In this document: piece by piece, positions 12,866 through 23,203 of the stretch | Layout of the letters: each line of letters opens with the position of its first letter | Position numbering within the stretch: position 1 is the stretch's first letter | DNA from: Boesenbergia rotunda | Taxonomy: Eukaryota > Streptophyta > Magnoliopsida > Zingiberales > Zingiberaceae | NCBI GenBank assembly: GCA_024364735.1 | Contig: JAGFNQ010000948.1 | Location: 23,554-87,553, forward strand | Reading direction: 5' to 3' | Length of the DNA: 64,000 nucleotides | The notes under the pieces: generated by a model | What the model saw: only the letters and a program-made list of their open reading frames with translations | The model's database searches: none | What the model was told of the DNA's origin: nothing | Position numbers and translations under genes: made by a program

Positions 12866-14310
12866 GCCACTGGCCTTGCACCGGAGTTAAGAAGTCACCT
12901 CCTTGATTGCCTGCGGAGTCATAAAGATGTCTTCACCTGGGACGCTGAAGAAATCAGAGGGGTTCCCCCAGGGTTAGCCATGCATCACCTGCATGTTACC
13001 CCGGGGGTCCGACAAGTGAAGCAGAGGAGGAGACACTTTGCACCAGAACAGGACAAGGCTATCTGGGACAAAGTCCATAAGTTGTTAAAGGCCGAGCACA
13101 TCCGAGAAGTTCAATTCCCGACCTGGTTAGCCAACGTGGTCCTCGTCCCTAAGCCAGGAGGTAAATGGCAGGTTTGTATTGACTTTCACGACTTAAATAA
13201 AGCCTGCCCCAATGATTACTATCCCTTGTCTCGAATAGACCGGTTAGTAGATTCCACGGCCGGTTGCGAGTTCATTTCGATGTTGGATGCTTATCAAGGC
13301 TACCACCAAGTCCCCCTTGCACCCGAAGACCAGGAGAAAGTTAGCTTCGTGACAGCCGACGGAACATACTGCTATAATGTTATGCCTTTTGGATTGCGCA
13401 ATGCTGGGGCGACGTACCAGCAAATGATGAACAAAGTCTTCAGGCATCAAATTGGGAGAAACATTGAGGTGTACGTAGATGACATCCTGGTTAAGACGGA
13501 TAAAGGAAAAGACATGATAGCCGACTTAGAAGAGACGTTCGCCACCTTGAGGGCCAACAAACTGAAGTTGAATCCAGCTAAATGCTTATTCAGGGTGAAA
13601 AGTGGTCGGTTCCTAGGCTACATGGTGATGGAGAGGGGGATCGAGGCTAATGCGGAAAAAGTAAAGGCTATTCTAGATATGTCAGCCCCTTGCAACTTCA
13701 AGGAAGTACAACGACTGAACGGGAGAATCACGGCGCTATCCAGATTTATCTCCAAGTCTACAGATAAGACCCTACCGTTCTTTAAGATTCTAAGAAAAGT
13801 AGTCAAATTCGAGTGGGATGAATAGTGCGAGCAAGTGTTCGCAAACCTGAAGACCTATCTCGCCAGGCTCCCCATCCTCTACACACTGGTGGAAGGAGAG
13901 ACTTTATTTGTCTACCTATCTGTAGTAGAACAAGCGGTATGCTCGGCGCTGGTCCGCGAAGAAGGCATGGTGCAGTATCCTATTTACTTCTTCAGGCATC
14001 TCCTCAAGGATGCTGAAACGCGATACAATGCGATGGAGAAGCTGGCTTATGCACTGGTCTTAATGGCCCGGAAGTTAAGGCCGTACTTCCTGGCGCATCC
14101 CATCGCGGTCCTTACCAACAGCCCGCTCACGCGGGTCCTCACCAACCTCGAGGCCTCGAGCCGGCTGATCAAATGGACAACGGAGCTAAGCGAATATAGT
14201 ATTGAGTGCCGGCCTCGAGCCGCTATCAAGGCATAAGCCCTCACAGACTTCATGCTGGAGACTGTCCCAGAGTCAGAGGCCAAAGGAATGTGGAAGATCT
14301 ACGTGGACAG
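12866..14310 (+). pseudogene. Element E pol part 1: RT and first RNase H
   Basis: RT is nearly intact at 12980-13822. It contains QVCIDFHDLNKACPNDYYPL, the catalytic box VYVDDILVK and the FLGYMV motif. A TAG at 13823-13825 stops the frame, which resumes immediately with the connection domain and the first RNase H (LYTLVEGETLFVYLSV, then LVREEGMVQYPIYF). A second stop lies at 14234-14236. The first RNase H lacks a clear catalytic Asp series, as usual in Tat elements, which add a second RNase H. That second domain begins WKIYVD and is cut at its first catalytic Asp codon by element A. Confidence 0.92.
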
Positions 14311-15885
14311 TGTAGGACCGGTGCCGTCGATAGAGGGGGGGTGAATATCGATCGTTAAAATCTTTCGCGGAAAACTCGTTCGTTCTAGACTTAGAATATT
14401 AGTAGCAGCGGAAAACAAATAAAGAAAAAAATAAAAACAATACACAGACACAGCGGGATTATTTACTTGGTTCCCAACCCCCCAGGGTCAGTACGTCCAA
14501 GGCCTATGTACTCGGCGTGAGTCCACTATTGGTCTCCTTTCCGGAATTTCCGGAGGCGGAGAAACCCGACTTACAGTGCGATATTACAATCAAAATATAA
14601 TGAAATTTAAGTGCGGTAATTAATAAAATGCAAACCAACAAAAATCTGAAACTCGGCCGATCTGGACCTCCGAAGTGCCGCGCACTTCCTCCTGGAGCCT
14701 CCCGATCGTAGAGCCTCGTTTCTCATGCGTTACAGTAGGTCAGAATGATCAGAACAGTATTTCGAAGTCGTGTCTGAAGCAAGGGGGTCGAGACCCCTTA
14801 TATAGGCCTCCTGGGGGCGCCCTGGTCGCTGGGGGCGCCCCGGAAGACTCGGTCAACACTTATCCTTGCGCCTACCTCGCCGCAGGGGATAAGATCTTTG
14901 ACCAGGATGCCCCGGATGCTCCGGGCGCCCCCGTGGAGGCTTATCCTGTGTTCTGGCTTCGAAACAGCAAAACAGCTACTAATCAGGGCGCCCCGGTTGA
15001 CACCTGTCACCCTGGTTTACGAAACTTGCCTGTTTAGTACCACCTGGGGGTGCCCCCCTTGCTGGGGGCGCCCTGGCTGCATGGGGGCACCCCCCTTAAA
15101 GCCTGCAATACCACATTTTGTCTGGTTTACCTGCTTTGTCTCCGTTTCTTTATACCTGCAAGATACACAAACACAAAGCATAGATACATGTGATGTTAGC
15201 CTTAAGGACTTGGTTCGGACTTCGGATTTGCACGAAACCCTAGGTCGAACCGGCACGAGTTCCTATCCCCGAGAACTCGCCCTTCACCTACTCCTTTCAG
15301 GAGACGGTTGCCACCCAGTCCTTCGGATGAACTTTTGCTTAGCCTCCGATTACTCCGGATCTCGAGACGCCCAAACCCCGACCCGTCTCTACTCCTGTCC
15401 TTAGTCATCGCTCAGCTAAGTTACTTAGTCCCTCGGACCAAGTCTTCATTTCCTAGCAGTCCTTCGCCAGGTGCCTAGCAGCCCTTCGCTAGGTCTTTGT
15501 TACCAAGCGGTCCTTCGCCTGGTGCCTAGCAATCCTTCGCTAGGTCTTCTATGCCTAGCAGCCCTTCGCTAGGTGCCTAGCAGCCCTTCGCTAGGTCTTC
15601 TATGCCTAGTAGTCCTTCACTAGGTGCCTAGCAGCCCTTCGCTAGGTGCCTAACATCCCTTCGTTAGGTCTTAAGGTTACAATACCTAGCAGCCCTTCGC
15701 TAGGTGCCTAGCAGCCCTTCGCTAGGACTTGGGGTTTCGATGCCTAGTTTAACTGGGACTTTTCTTCAGCTTTGGTTACTTCACTTTTGCTCCCCTTTGT
15801 CTATTCATTGTATCACTGACTTAAGTATATTGTCAAACATTAAAACACTTAAAGAGGAATATCATTGATACAACTTGCACCAACA
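14311..15885 (-). repeat. Element A, left LTR (its 3' LTR)
   Basis: The ends are TGTAGG and CCAACA, 1575 bp. On the minus strand, U3 starts at 15885. It holds a 20-nt hairpin array at 15452-15726 and GGGCGCCC palindromes at 14811-15095, then a TATA box (TATATAAG, plus 14797-14804). R and U5 follow to 14311. Confidence 0.92.
15452..15726 (-). repeat. Array of about eleven 20-nt hairpin units in LTR of element A
   Basis: Each unit is a 6-bp arm, an 8-nt loop of the form AGYCCTTC or close, and the complementary arm. Arms differ between units in compensated pairs: CCTAGC with GCTAGG (most units), CCTAGT with ACTAGG (15605-15624) and CCTAAC with GTTAGG (15649-15668). The copy in the right LTR (21088-21398) has one more unit pair. 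Confidence 0.85.
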
Positions 15886-15900
15886 ATCTCCCCCTTTTTG
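15886..15900 (-). other. Polypurine tract of element A
   Basis: On the minus strand the run CAAAAAGGGGGAGAT abuts the LTR start TGTTGGTGC. This fixes the orientation: the left LTR is the 3' LTR. Confidence 0.88.
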
Positions 15901-16324
15901 ATGTTTGACAATAACTTAAGTTAGATTGGTTTAAAGGGGCTAAATCACTATCCTTGGAAAAAAAATGAAAAAAGTTTTGAAACTACATTTTTGATGTTTT
16001 GGGAGAACATTTTTCTAACTTAAGCACACCTCTCCCCCTTTGTCATACATCAAAAATAATATTTGCACCAACCATGACAGTATTTGAAAATACTTAGTAT
16101 AAAATTTTGAAGCCATACCATAAAACTAATACTTAAGTATTATGAGCTTAGAAGACTTTAGACAATATTTTGAAAGATGATCTTTGAAGCATGCAAGTAC
16201 TTGCAAAATGTAAGTTATTTTTGAAGAAAGATCAGATTTTGAAAGATAATAAGTAATTTTTGAAAAATGTATTGAGTTTTTGAAAACTAGGTACTTTTGA
16301 AATAATATTAGATTTTACTTGGTT

Positions 16325-17170
16325 TGTTTTCCAGTCTGACACCATCCTGGGAGATCTTGTTGACTACAAGGATATTTCCTAAGTGTCCTAGAAATTTTTC
16401 AACCCAAGTAAATATTATTTCAAAAATTTCATGAGTCACGGAATAATAGTATGTAAGTTAATTAATTTTTTTTTAAAAAAAAAATTAAGGTTATAATACT
16501 TGATTTGGTTTTCTTCCAGTCTGACACAATCATAGGAAGCCTTGTTGACTACAAGGACATTTTCCTAAGTGTCCTGGAAGATTTTTCAAACTCAAGATAT
16601 TATTTCACATTGATCAAAATCAGATGAATAAATATATATATATATAGATATTTAAATTGATAGCTTTTAAAAATAATACTTATGTTTTCAACAGGATTTG
16701 AAAATACCGCGCATGAAAACATTTGAAATATTTAATAATTCTTTTAATTTGACCTCCCCCTAAACTTGACCCAGTCCCGGGAAGCTTGTTGACCACAAGT
16801 ACTCTTCCTCTGAGTCTTAAGGTTTGATTCAGATCAAAAGAATAATAATTTTCAAAATGATTTAAAACTTGTTAGACTCCCCCTAAATTTGACACGTCCT
16901 AGGAGTCCTTGAAGATCATAAAGTGGACATTTCCTCTGTGTCTTTAGGGTTTATCAAAGTAAAAAAAAACTGATAATTTTTAAGTAGATAAATTTTGAAG
17001 TCACAATTTGGAAAGAAGATAATTTTGAAAACATATGTAATGCAAATTAAGGTGCAGTTTTCGAAAAATATTTTTAATAAAAAGAAGAAAACACTCCCCC
17101 TGCATCCAACACCATTTGACTCCATCTAAGTGCCTTAAGGAACTTTAGTGTTTTCCTAAGAGGCTTGTGT
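16325..17170 (-). other. Run of four to five ~60-nt stem-loops, internal to element A
   Basis: Similar units start near 16330, 16515, 16752, 16880 and 17100. In the first two, nested complementary segments can be read on the plus strand: CCAG with CTGG or CTAG, GACAC with GTGTC, GGAAA or GGGA with TTTCC, and CTTGT with ACAAG around a TGACT or TGACC loop (16356-16370, 16541-16555, 16785-16799). The fourth unit pairs CCTAAA with TTTAGG and GACAC with GTGTC. No protein frame spans the region. The same cluster is found in elements B and C. Confidence 0.75.
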
Positions 17171-17529
17171 CTAATTGAGTGAGTCAAATAAATTTTTGAA
17201 AAGATATATTTTTGGAAAATGTATAATATATATAATCAAACAGACAGGCATGAATTCCATAAAAACATTATTATGTTGAAGCACTATTTTGAAAATAAAT
17301 TTTTAGGAAAATATTCTTACCATTTTGAAAAATAATTTTGAAAAATAGTTTTCAATTCATTAGTCCTTAACATCTCACCCATTTTAGATGTATCAATACA
17401 ACAAGCATAGTTGCCTTATAGGTGTATTGTGAGATGCTTAATTTATTTTTCTAAATTTATTAACTCTAAGAATTAATTGAAGCTTGTGTTAGATTTGAAT
17501 TTGACAAGAAGTAACTTGAATTTGAATTT

Positions 17530-17772
17530 CAAAAATTGGCTTCCAGGTCTTGGCGAGGCACTAGGCCTTCTTTGGCCGTAGCCTTATGGGATCATCCACC
17601 CTTTCCTTGACAAAGCCTTTTAATGAAATTTCATTTTCAAAATTACTTTTTGAAAAGTTCTGGTCTAACTAGTTTGGGTTTTGGATCGGTAGCTTCGGCT
17701 AGTTCCGCCAACTTGGCTTCCCTAACGTACTATCATCTCACCTCCACCCAATACTAGGTTGATCAAGTTTCA
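17530..17772 (-). other. Conserved non-coding block (~240 bp) of element A
   Basis: From aattggcttccaggtcttgg to acccaatactaggttgatca the sequence is almost the same as 38335-38578 in element C and as the reverse complement of 47650-47945 in element B. Flanking internal sequence is far less alike between A and C. I find no frame with retroelement enzyme motifs. It lies between gag and the stem-loop cluster. Confidence 0.75.
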
Positions 17773-18049
17773 ATTATTCTTTTTCCTATAACCGTTCTAA
17801 TATATGCATAAAATTTAAATATGAATGACATGTCATATATTTTAAAAGAATAGCAAATGCATGTCATGGCAGTTATGCATGAGTCAAACAAGTCAAATAA
17901 TTTTATTTAAGTTTCTAAAATGTATCAAATTCTCGATTTGATACATGTCGAGTGAACCCGCGAATATGTCAACCCACTTTGACATATTTAATGTTATTAA
18001 TTTTAATTGCTACACTTTGGGTAAAATTTTATATTAGTTTGAGTTTAAG

Positions 18050-18855
18050 TTATTTAAGATTTTAGTTGGATTCAGGTTAATTACGAATTAATTGAGGTTG
18101 AATTAATTAGAAATTAATTAAGTAGGATTAATATTAAGTTAATTTCAATTGAAGTTATAATTTTAATTTAATTTTGAATTGAATTAAATTGAATTAATTT
18201 AGGTTTAATTTGAATTTAATTGAATTATTTGAATTAATTTGAATTTAATTGAATTTATTGAATTATATGAATTAATTCGAATTTAATTGAATTATATGAA
18301 TTAATTCGAATTTAATTGAATTTAATTGAATTATTTGAATTCATTCAAATTTATTTGAACTTAATTGAATTATTAAGATTTAATTAATTAATTTGAATTT
18401 TTTTAAGAATTAATTAATTTGAATTTGAATTATTAAGAATTAATTAATTTGAATTCGAATTATTAAGAATTAATTGATTTGAATTTGAATTATTAAGAAT
18501 TAATTGATTTGAATTTGAATTATTAAGAATTAATTAATTTGAATTTGATTAAGATTTTATTTGAATTAATTTGGATTTAATTTGAATTAATTTGGATTTA
18601 ATTTGAATTAATTTGAATTTAATTTGGATTTAATTTGAATTAATTTGTATTTAATTTGGATTTAATTTGAATTTAATTTGAATTAATTTGGATTTAATTT
18701 GAATTAATTTGGATTTAATTTGAATTAATTTGAATTTAATTTGAATTAATTTGAGATTTAATTTGAATTAATTTGAATTTAATTTGAATTAATTTGAGAT
18801 TTAATTCGAATTAATTTGAATTTAATTTGAATTAATTTGGATTTAATTTGAATTA
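18050..18855 (-). repeat. AT-rich satellite-like repeat of element A
   Basis: This is about 800 bp of short-period degenerate repeat built on aatttgaattaa and ggatttaatttg. It starts at the stop codon of the gag ORF. Element B has the matching region at 46842-47340 on the other strand. The 1.0 kb between this repeat and the conserved block is AT-rich non-coding sequence. Confidence 0.85.
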
Positions 18856-19820
18856 TAATGATTAATTAATAATTGTGGGTTTAAGTTCATCATTTTCATT
18901 ATTTCAAAAATTTCTTCTTCATTTTTGTCTTTCTTTTCAAGTTTTTCTAATAATTTTGATTTATTTGAATTTTTGTAATTTTTATTGATTATGGCCTTTA
19001 TCTTAGAAAATTCTATTTCCTCCTCAAGATTAAGTTTTTCAATATCCTCACAGTAGGTGGAGTAAATTGGGCCACTAGTTAAAGTTTTATAATAATATTC
19101 AATATTATCTATGATTAAGTTATTATCTAGGAGAATTTTATATTCAAAATTATCCTTAGAATTATCCTCAAATATATTTTCAATATTTTTAATATTTATC
19201 TCTAGATTATCTTTAAGAATTTCAGAATTAATTTCTGAATTAATCTTGAGATTTTCAGGATTAATTTCGGATTTATCCTTAGGATATTCGAATTTGAATT
19301 CGGATTTATCCTTAGGATTTTCAATTTCGAGTTCGGGATTGATTTCAGATTTAGATCCAGAATTAATTGCATCATTATCTGTAGAATTATCAGAGTTTAT
19401 TTTAGATTTAATATCAGAATTAATTTTAGCAATTATTGAATTGGTATTAATGATTAAATAATTTATTTCTGACATTTTAGCCATATTCACATTATGTAAC
19501 TTATTATTTAAAATATCTAATTGACTATGCAATAATTCTAACTTCTCAGGAAAATTATCTAAATTATTAAACGACATTGCAGGAATTTGTAAAGTTTTTG
19601 GAACATACATTTTTCGTACCTTTGCCGGACATTTATTTTTGTAGTGTCCGAATTTTTCACACTTGAAGCATTGCACGTGATCCTTGTTTTTCCGGACTCC
19701 TGGCGCTGGTATCTCCTTTGCCGCCGGTGACGAACGATTCTTACGAGTAGGGCACTGATTTTTGTAGTGCCCTCTCTCCCTGCACGTGAAACAAATAATA
19801 TGGAATTTAAAATTTGACAT
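18843..19820 (-). CDS. Two-zinc-knuckle gag-type protein of element A (325 aa)
   Basis: I start at the ATG at 19820 (MSNFKFHIICF); the open frame runs upstream to 19862 without another ATG. Two CCHC zinc knuckles stand at the N-terminus: CFTCRERGHYKNQC and CFKCEKFGHYKNKC. These bind element RNA in gag proteins. The knuckles are followed by a coiled-coil-like Leu/Asn stretch and then an acidic repeat tract rich in EINSE, KSEINPE and DKSEF units. The C-terminus is Lys/Glu-rich. The capsid-like N-terminal domain of SIRE gag is absent, so the protein is a nucleocapsid-like half. The frame is intact, unlike its homologue in element B. Its role may be RNA binding or packaging with a partner gag; that is inference. 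Confidence 0.85.
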   Translation of the reverse strand: MSNFKFHIICFTCRERGHYKNQCPTRKNRSSPAAKEIPAPGVRKNKDHVQCFKCEKFGHYKNKCPAKVRKMYVPKTLQIPAMSFNNLDNFPEKLELLHSQLDILNNKLHNVNMAKMSEINYLIINTNSIIAKINSDIKSKINSDNSTDNDAINSGSKSEINPELEIENPKDKSEFKFEYPKDKSEINPENLKINSEINSEILKDNLEINIKNIENIFEDNSKDNFEYKILLDNNLIIDNIEYYYKTLTSGPIYSTYCEDIEKLNLEEEIEFSKIKAIINKNYKNSNKSKLLEKLEKKDKNEEEIFEIMKMMNLNPQLLINHYNSN

Positions 19821-19912
19821 TAAAATAAAATGTACCTGATTCACCCCTGGGCTCCCCCTCAACTCCTGGCGTCGTTGCTCCGTCGGCGGTTAGTCCGGTG
19901 AAGAGCGGCTCG

Positions 19913-19924
19913 GCTCTGATACCA
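19913..19924 (-). other. Primer binding site of element A (initiator Met tRNA)
   Basis: The minus strand reads TGGTATCAGAGC two bases inside the LTR ending CCTACA. This is the standard primer site of plant copia elements, complementary to initiator tRNA-Met. Confidence 0.93.
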
Positions 19925-19926
19925 AT

Positions 19927-21557
19927 TGTAGGACCGGTGCCGTCGATAGAGGGGGGGTGAATATCGATCGTTAAAATCTTTCGTGGAAAACTCGTTCGTT
20001 CTAGACTTAGAATATTAGTAGCAGCGGAAAACAAATAAAGAATAAAATAAAAACAATACACAGACACAGCGGGATTATTTACTTGGTTTCCAACCCCCCA
20101 GGGTCAGTACGTCCAAGGCCTATGTACTCGGCGTGAGTCCACTATTGGTCTCCTTTTCGAAATTTCCGGAGGCGGAGAAACCCGACTTACAGTGCGATAT
20201 TACAATCAAAATATAATGAAATTTAAGTGCGGTAATTAATAAAATGCAAACCAACAAAAATCTGAAACTCGGCCGATCTGGACCTCCGAAGTGCCACGCA
20301 CTTCCTCCTAGAGCCTCCCGGTCGTAGAGCCTCGTTTCTCGTGCATTGCAGTAGGTCAGAATGATAAGAACAGTATTTCGAAGTCGTGTCGGAAGCAAGG
20401 GGGTCGAGACCCCTTATATAGGCCTCCTGGGGGCGCCCTGGTCGCTGGGGGCGCCTCGGAAGACTCGGTCAACACTTATCCTTGCGCCTACCTCACCGCA
20501 GGGGATAAGATCTTTGATCAGGGCGCCCCGGATGCTCCGGGCGCCCCCGTGGAGGCTTATCTTGTGTTCTGGCTTCGAAACAGCAAAACAGCTACTAATC
20601 AGGGCGCCCCGGACGCTCCGGGCGCCCCGGTTGACACCTGTCACCCTGGTTTACGAAACTTGCCTGTTTAGTACCCACCTGGGGGCGCCCCCCCTTGCTG
20701 GGGGCGCCCTGGCTGCATGGGGGCGCCCCCCTTAAAGCCTGCAATACCACATTTTGTCTGGTTTACCTGCTTTGTCTCCGTTTCTTTATACCTGCAAGAT
20801 ACACAAACACAAAGCATAGATACATGTGATGTTAGCCTTAAGGACTTGGTTCGGACTTCGGATTTGCACGAAACCCTAGGTCGAACCGGCACGAGTTCCT
20901 ATCCCCGAGAACTCGCCCTTCACCTACTCCTTTCAGGAGACGGTTGCCACCCAGTCCTTCGGATGGACTTTTGCTTAGCCTCCGATTACTCCAGATCTCG
21001 AGACGCCCGAACCCCGACCCATCTCTACTCCTGTCCTTAGTCATCGCTCAGCTAAGTTACTTAGTCCCTCGGACCAAGTCTTCATTTCCTAGCAGTCCTT
21101 CGCCAGGTGCCTAGCAGCCCTTCGCTAGGTCTTTGTTACCAAGCGGTCCTTCGCCTGGTGCCTAGCAATCCTTCGCTAGGTCTTCTATGCCTAGCAGCCC
21201 TTCGCTAGGTGCCTAGCAGCCCTTCGCTAGGTCTTCTATGCCTAGTAGTCCTTCACTAGGTGCCTAGCAGCCCTTCGCTAGGTCTTAGGGTTACGATACC
21301 TAGCAGCCCTTCGCTAGGTGCCTAACATCCCTTCGTTAGGTCTTAAGGTTACAATACCTAGCAGCCCTTCGCTAGGTGCCTAGCAGCCCTTCGCTAGGAC
21401 TTGGGGTTTCGATGCCTAGTTTAACTAGGACTTTTCTTCAGCTTTGGTTACTTCACTTTTGCTCCCCTTTGTCTATTCATTGTATCACTGACTTAAGTAT
21501 ATTGTCAAACATTAAAACACTTAAAGAGGAATATCATTGATACAACTTGCACCAACA
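19927..21557 (-). repeat. Element A, right LTR (its 5' LTR)
   Basis: TGTAGG to CCAACA, 1631 bp. It matches the left LTR closely. The main differences are an extra hairpin segment near 21270-21320 and a slightly fuller GGGCGCCC array at 20429-20730. The hairpin array is at 21088-21398. Confidence 0.92.
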
Positions 21558-23203
21558 GACAGGTCTTCCAATAGCTGGCACAGTGGGGTCGGGGTGTTAA
21601 TGGTCTCCCCCCGATGGGACACGTTACATTTGTCCATCCGGCTCTAATTCAAAGCTACCAACAATAAAACTGAGTATGAGGCGATCCTGGCAGACCTGCA
21701 AGCAGCCGAGCACATGGGGGCTACTCGGGTCATTATACACTCGGATTCCCAGCTCGTGGCACAACAAATAAAGGACAACTTCGAAGTCAAGTGCGAGCGC
21801 CTGTGAAAGTATGTAGCCCTCTACGAGCAGCTGAAGGCCTCTTTCATTGAGGTTATCTTGCAAAAGATCTCCAGGGCAGACAATGTCAAGGCGGACGAAC
21901 TAGCCAAACTCGCCAACTCCATTTCAACCTAGCAGCTAGATGAGCCCAGCGCCCTAGATGGAATGGTAGCGTAGATTGCAGAGGATGTAGAAGACGACGC
22001 CCAGGACGATTGGAGAGATCCGTATGTAGAGTTCCTTAGCAGTGGGAACGTTCCAAGCATGGACCCACGAAGCCGACTATTCCACCGTCGGGCAGCCAGA
22101 TTCACACTAGTGGGCGACCAATTATACAGGAGGGCCTATGCTCGACCGCTCCTCAAATGTGTCGGACCGGAGGAGGCTAACTATGTGATACGGGAAATAC
22201 ATGAAGACACTGTTGAAGCCATATTAGAGGAAGATCCTTATCTAGGAAAATCATCCTAGTCGGGTACTTTTGGCCCACTCTCCAAGCCGACACTCTTAAG
22301 TTTGTGGTCGGGTGTGAAGCTTTCCAGAAGCATCAGCATGTGACTCATCGACCGATGGAGCCCTTGAAGGTCTCCACGGTATCTTGTCCCTTTGATCAGT
22401 GGGAAATGGGCATTGTAGACCCCTTCCTAATCGGACCCCAGCAGAAGAAGTTTCTGCTGGTTCTCGTTGACTATTTCTCCAAATGAGTAGAAGCGGAACC
22501 CCTGGCAAACATCACGGAGGCCGCGGTGATGAAAGTCCTATGGAGGTACATCGTCTGCAGATGCGACATCCCCCACAAGCTAGTGTCGGACAATGGAAGA
22601 CAATTTTAGGGACGCATGCTAAAAGAGTGGTGCGAGGGGTTGGGCATTCGGCAGACCTTCACCTCAGTAGCCTACCCGCAGGGCAATGGACAGGCCGAGG
22701 TCGTCAATCGTGAAATCTTACGGGGACTCAATATAAAGCTAGATCACATCGGGGGCAGCTGGGTCGATGAACTCCCTAGCATATTGTGGTCCTACCGTAC
22801 CACCCCACGAGAAGGAACAGGCGAGAGCCCTTTCCAACTGGTATATAGGGTTGAAGCCATCATCCTAGTGGAGGTAGGGGAGGAGTCAGACCGACGACAA
22901 CACTATCACAAGGAGGACAATGACCAAGAGCGGCTGATTGACCTGGACCTCATCTCCGAGGTGCGGGATAGAGCAGCGGCTCGGTTGGAAGCATATCGAC
23001 GAAGGATGCAGCAGGCCTATAATCGCCGGGTGATCGCCCGCAACTTTGAGGTTGGGGACAAGGTCTGGAAGAGGATCAATTCAGTCGGCGGCCTTGGGAA
23101 GCTGGAGCCACAGTGGGACGGACTGTATGCTATCATCAAAAAACTCACCGGGGGTAGCTACTATCTAGAGGACGATAAAGGCAAGGAGCTGGAAATGCCA
23201 TGA
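21558..23203 (+). pseudogene. Element E pol part 2: second RNase H and integrase
   Basis: The frame resumes from the duplicated GACAG. It gives the Tat-specific second RNase H, with KTEYEAILADLQAAEHMGA and HSDSQLVAQQ around its acidic sites. Integrase follows. Its zinc site is damaged by a frameshift near 22245. The core shows MGIVDPF, then LVSDNGRQF and YPQGNGQAEVVNREIL as the D, D and E regions, with stops at 22484-22486 and just after RQF. From 22616 to 23203 a frame is open through the C-terminal domain (FEVGDKVWKRI and LEPQWDGLYAI) to a TGA. The protein cannot be functional. Confidence 0.9.

Larger units (their letters stand above)
14311..21557 (-). mobile_element. Element A: gag-only non-autonomous LTR retrotransposon (SIRE-like)
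   Basis: It is flanked by a perfect 5-bp duplication GACAG (14306-14310 and 21558-21562) inside the RNase H of element E. The minus strand shows LTR, initiator-Met primer site, a two-zinc-knuckle ORF, AT-rich repeats, a conserved non-coding block, a run of stem-loops, a polypurine tract and the second LTR. There is no RT, RNase H, integrase or protease in 7.2 kb, so it must use enzymes of another element. The two LTRs are nearly identical except for small indels in the hairpin array, so insertion is recent. Element B (44234-51120) is the same family in the opposite direction. Confidence 0.93.

Noticed and set aside
15452..15726. CRISPR-like array
   Set aside because: Units are palindromic and evenly short, but there are no unique spacers and no cas genes. 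The array is inside LTRs of a plant retrotransposon.
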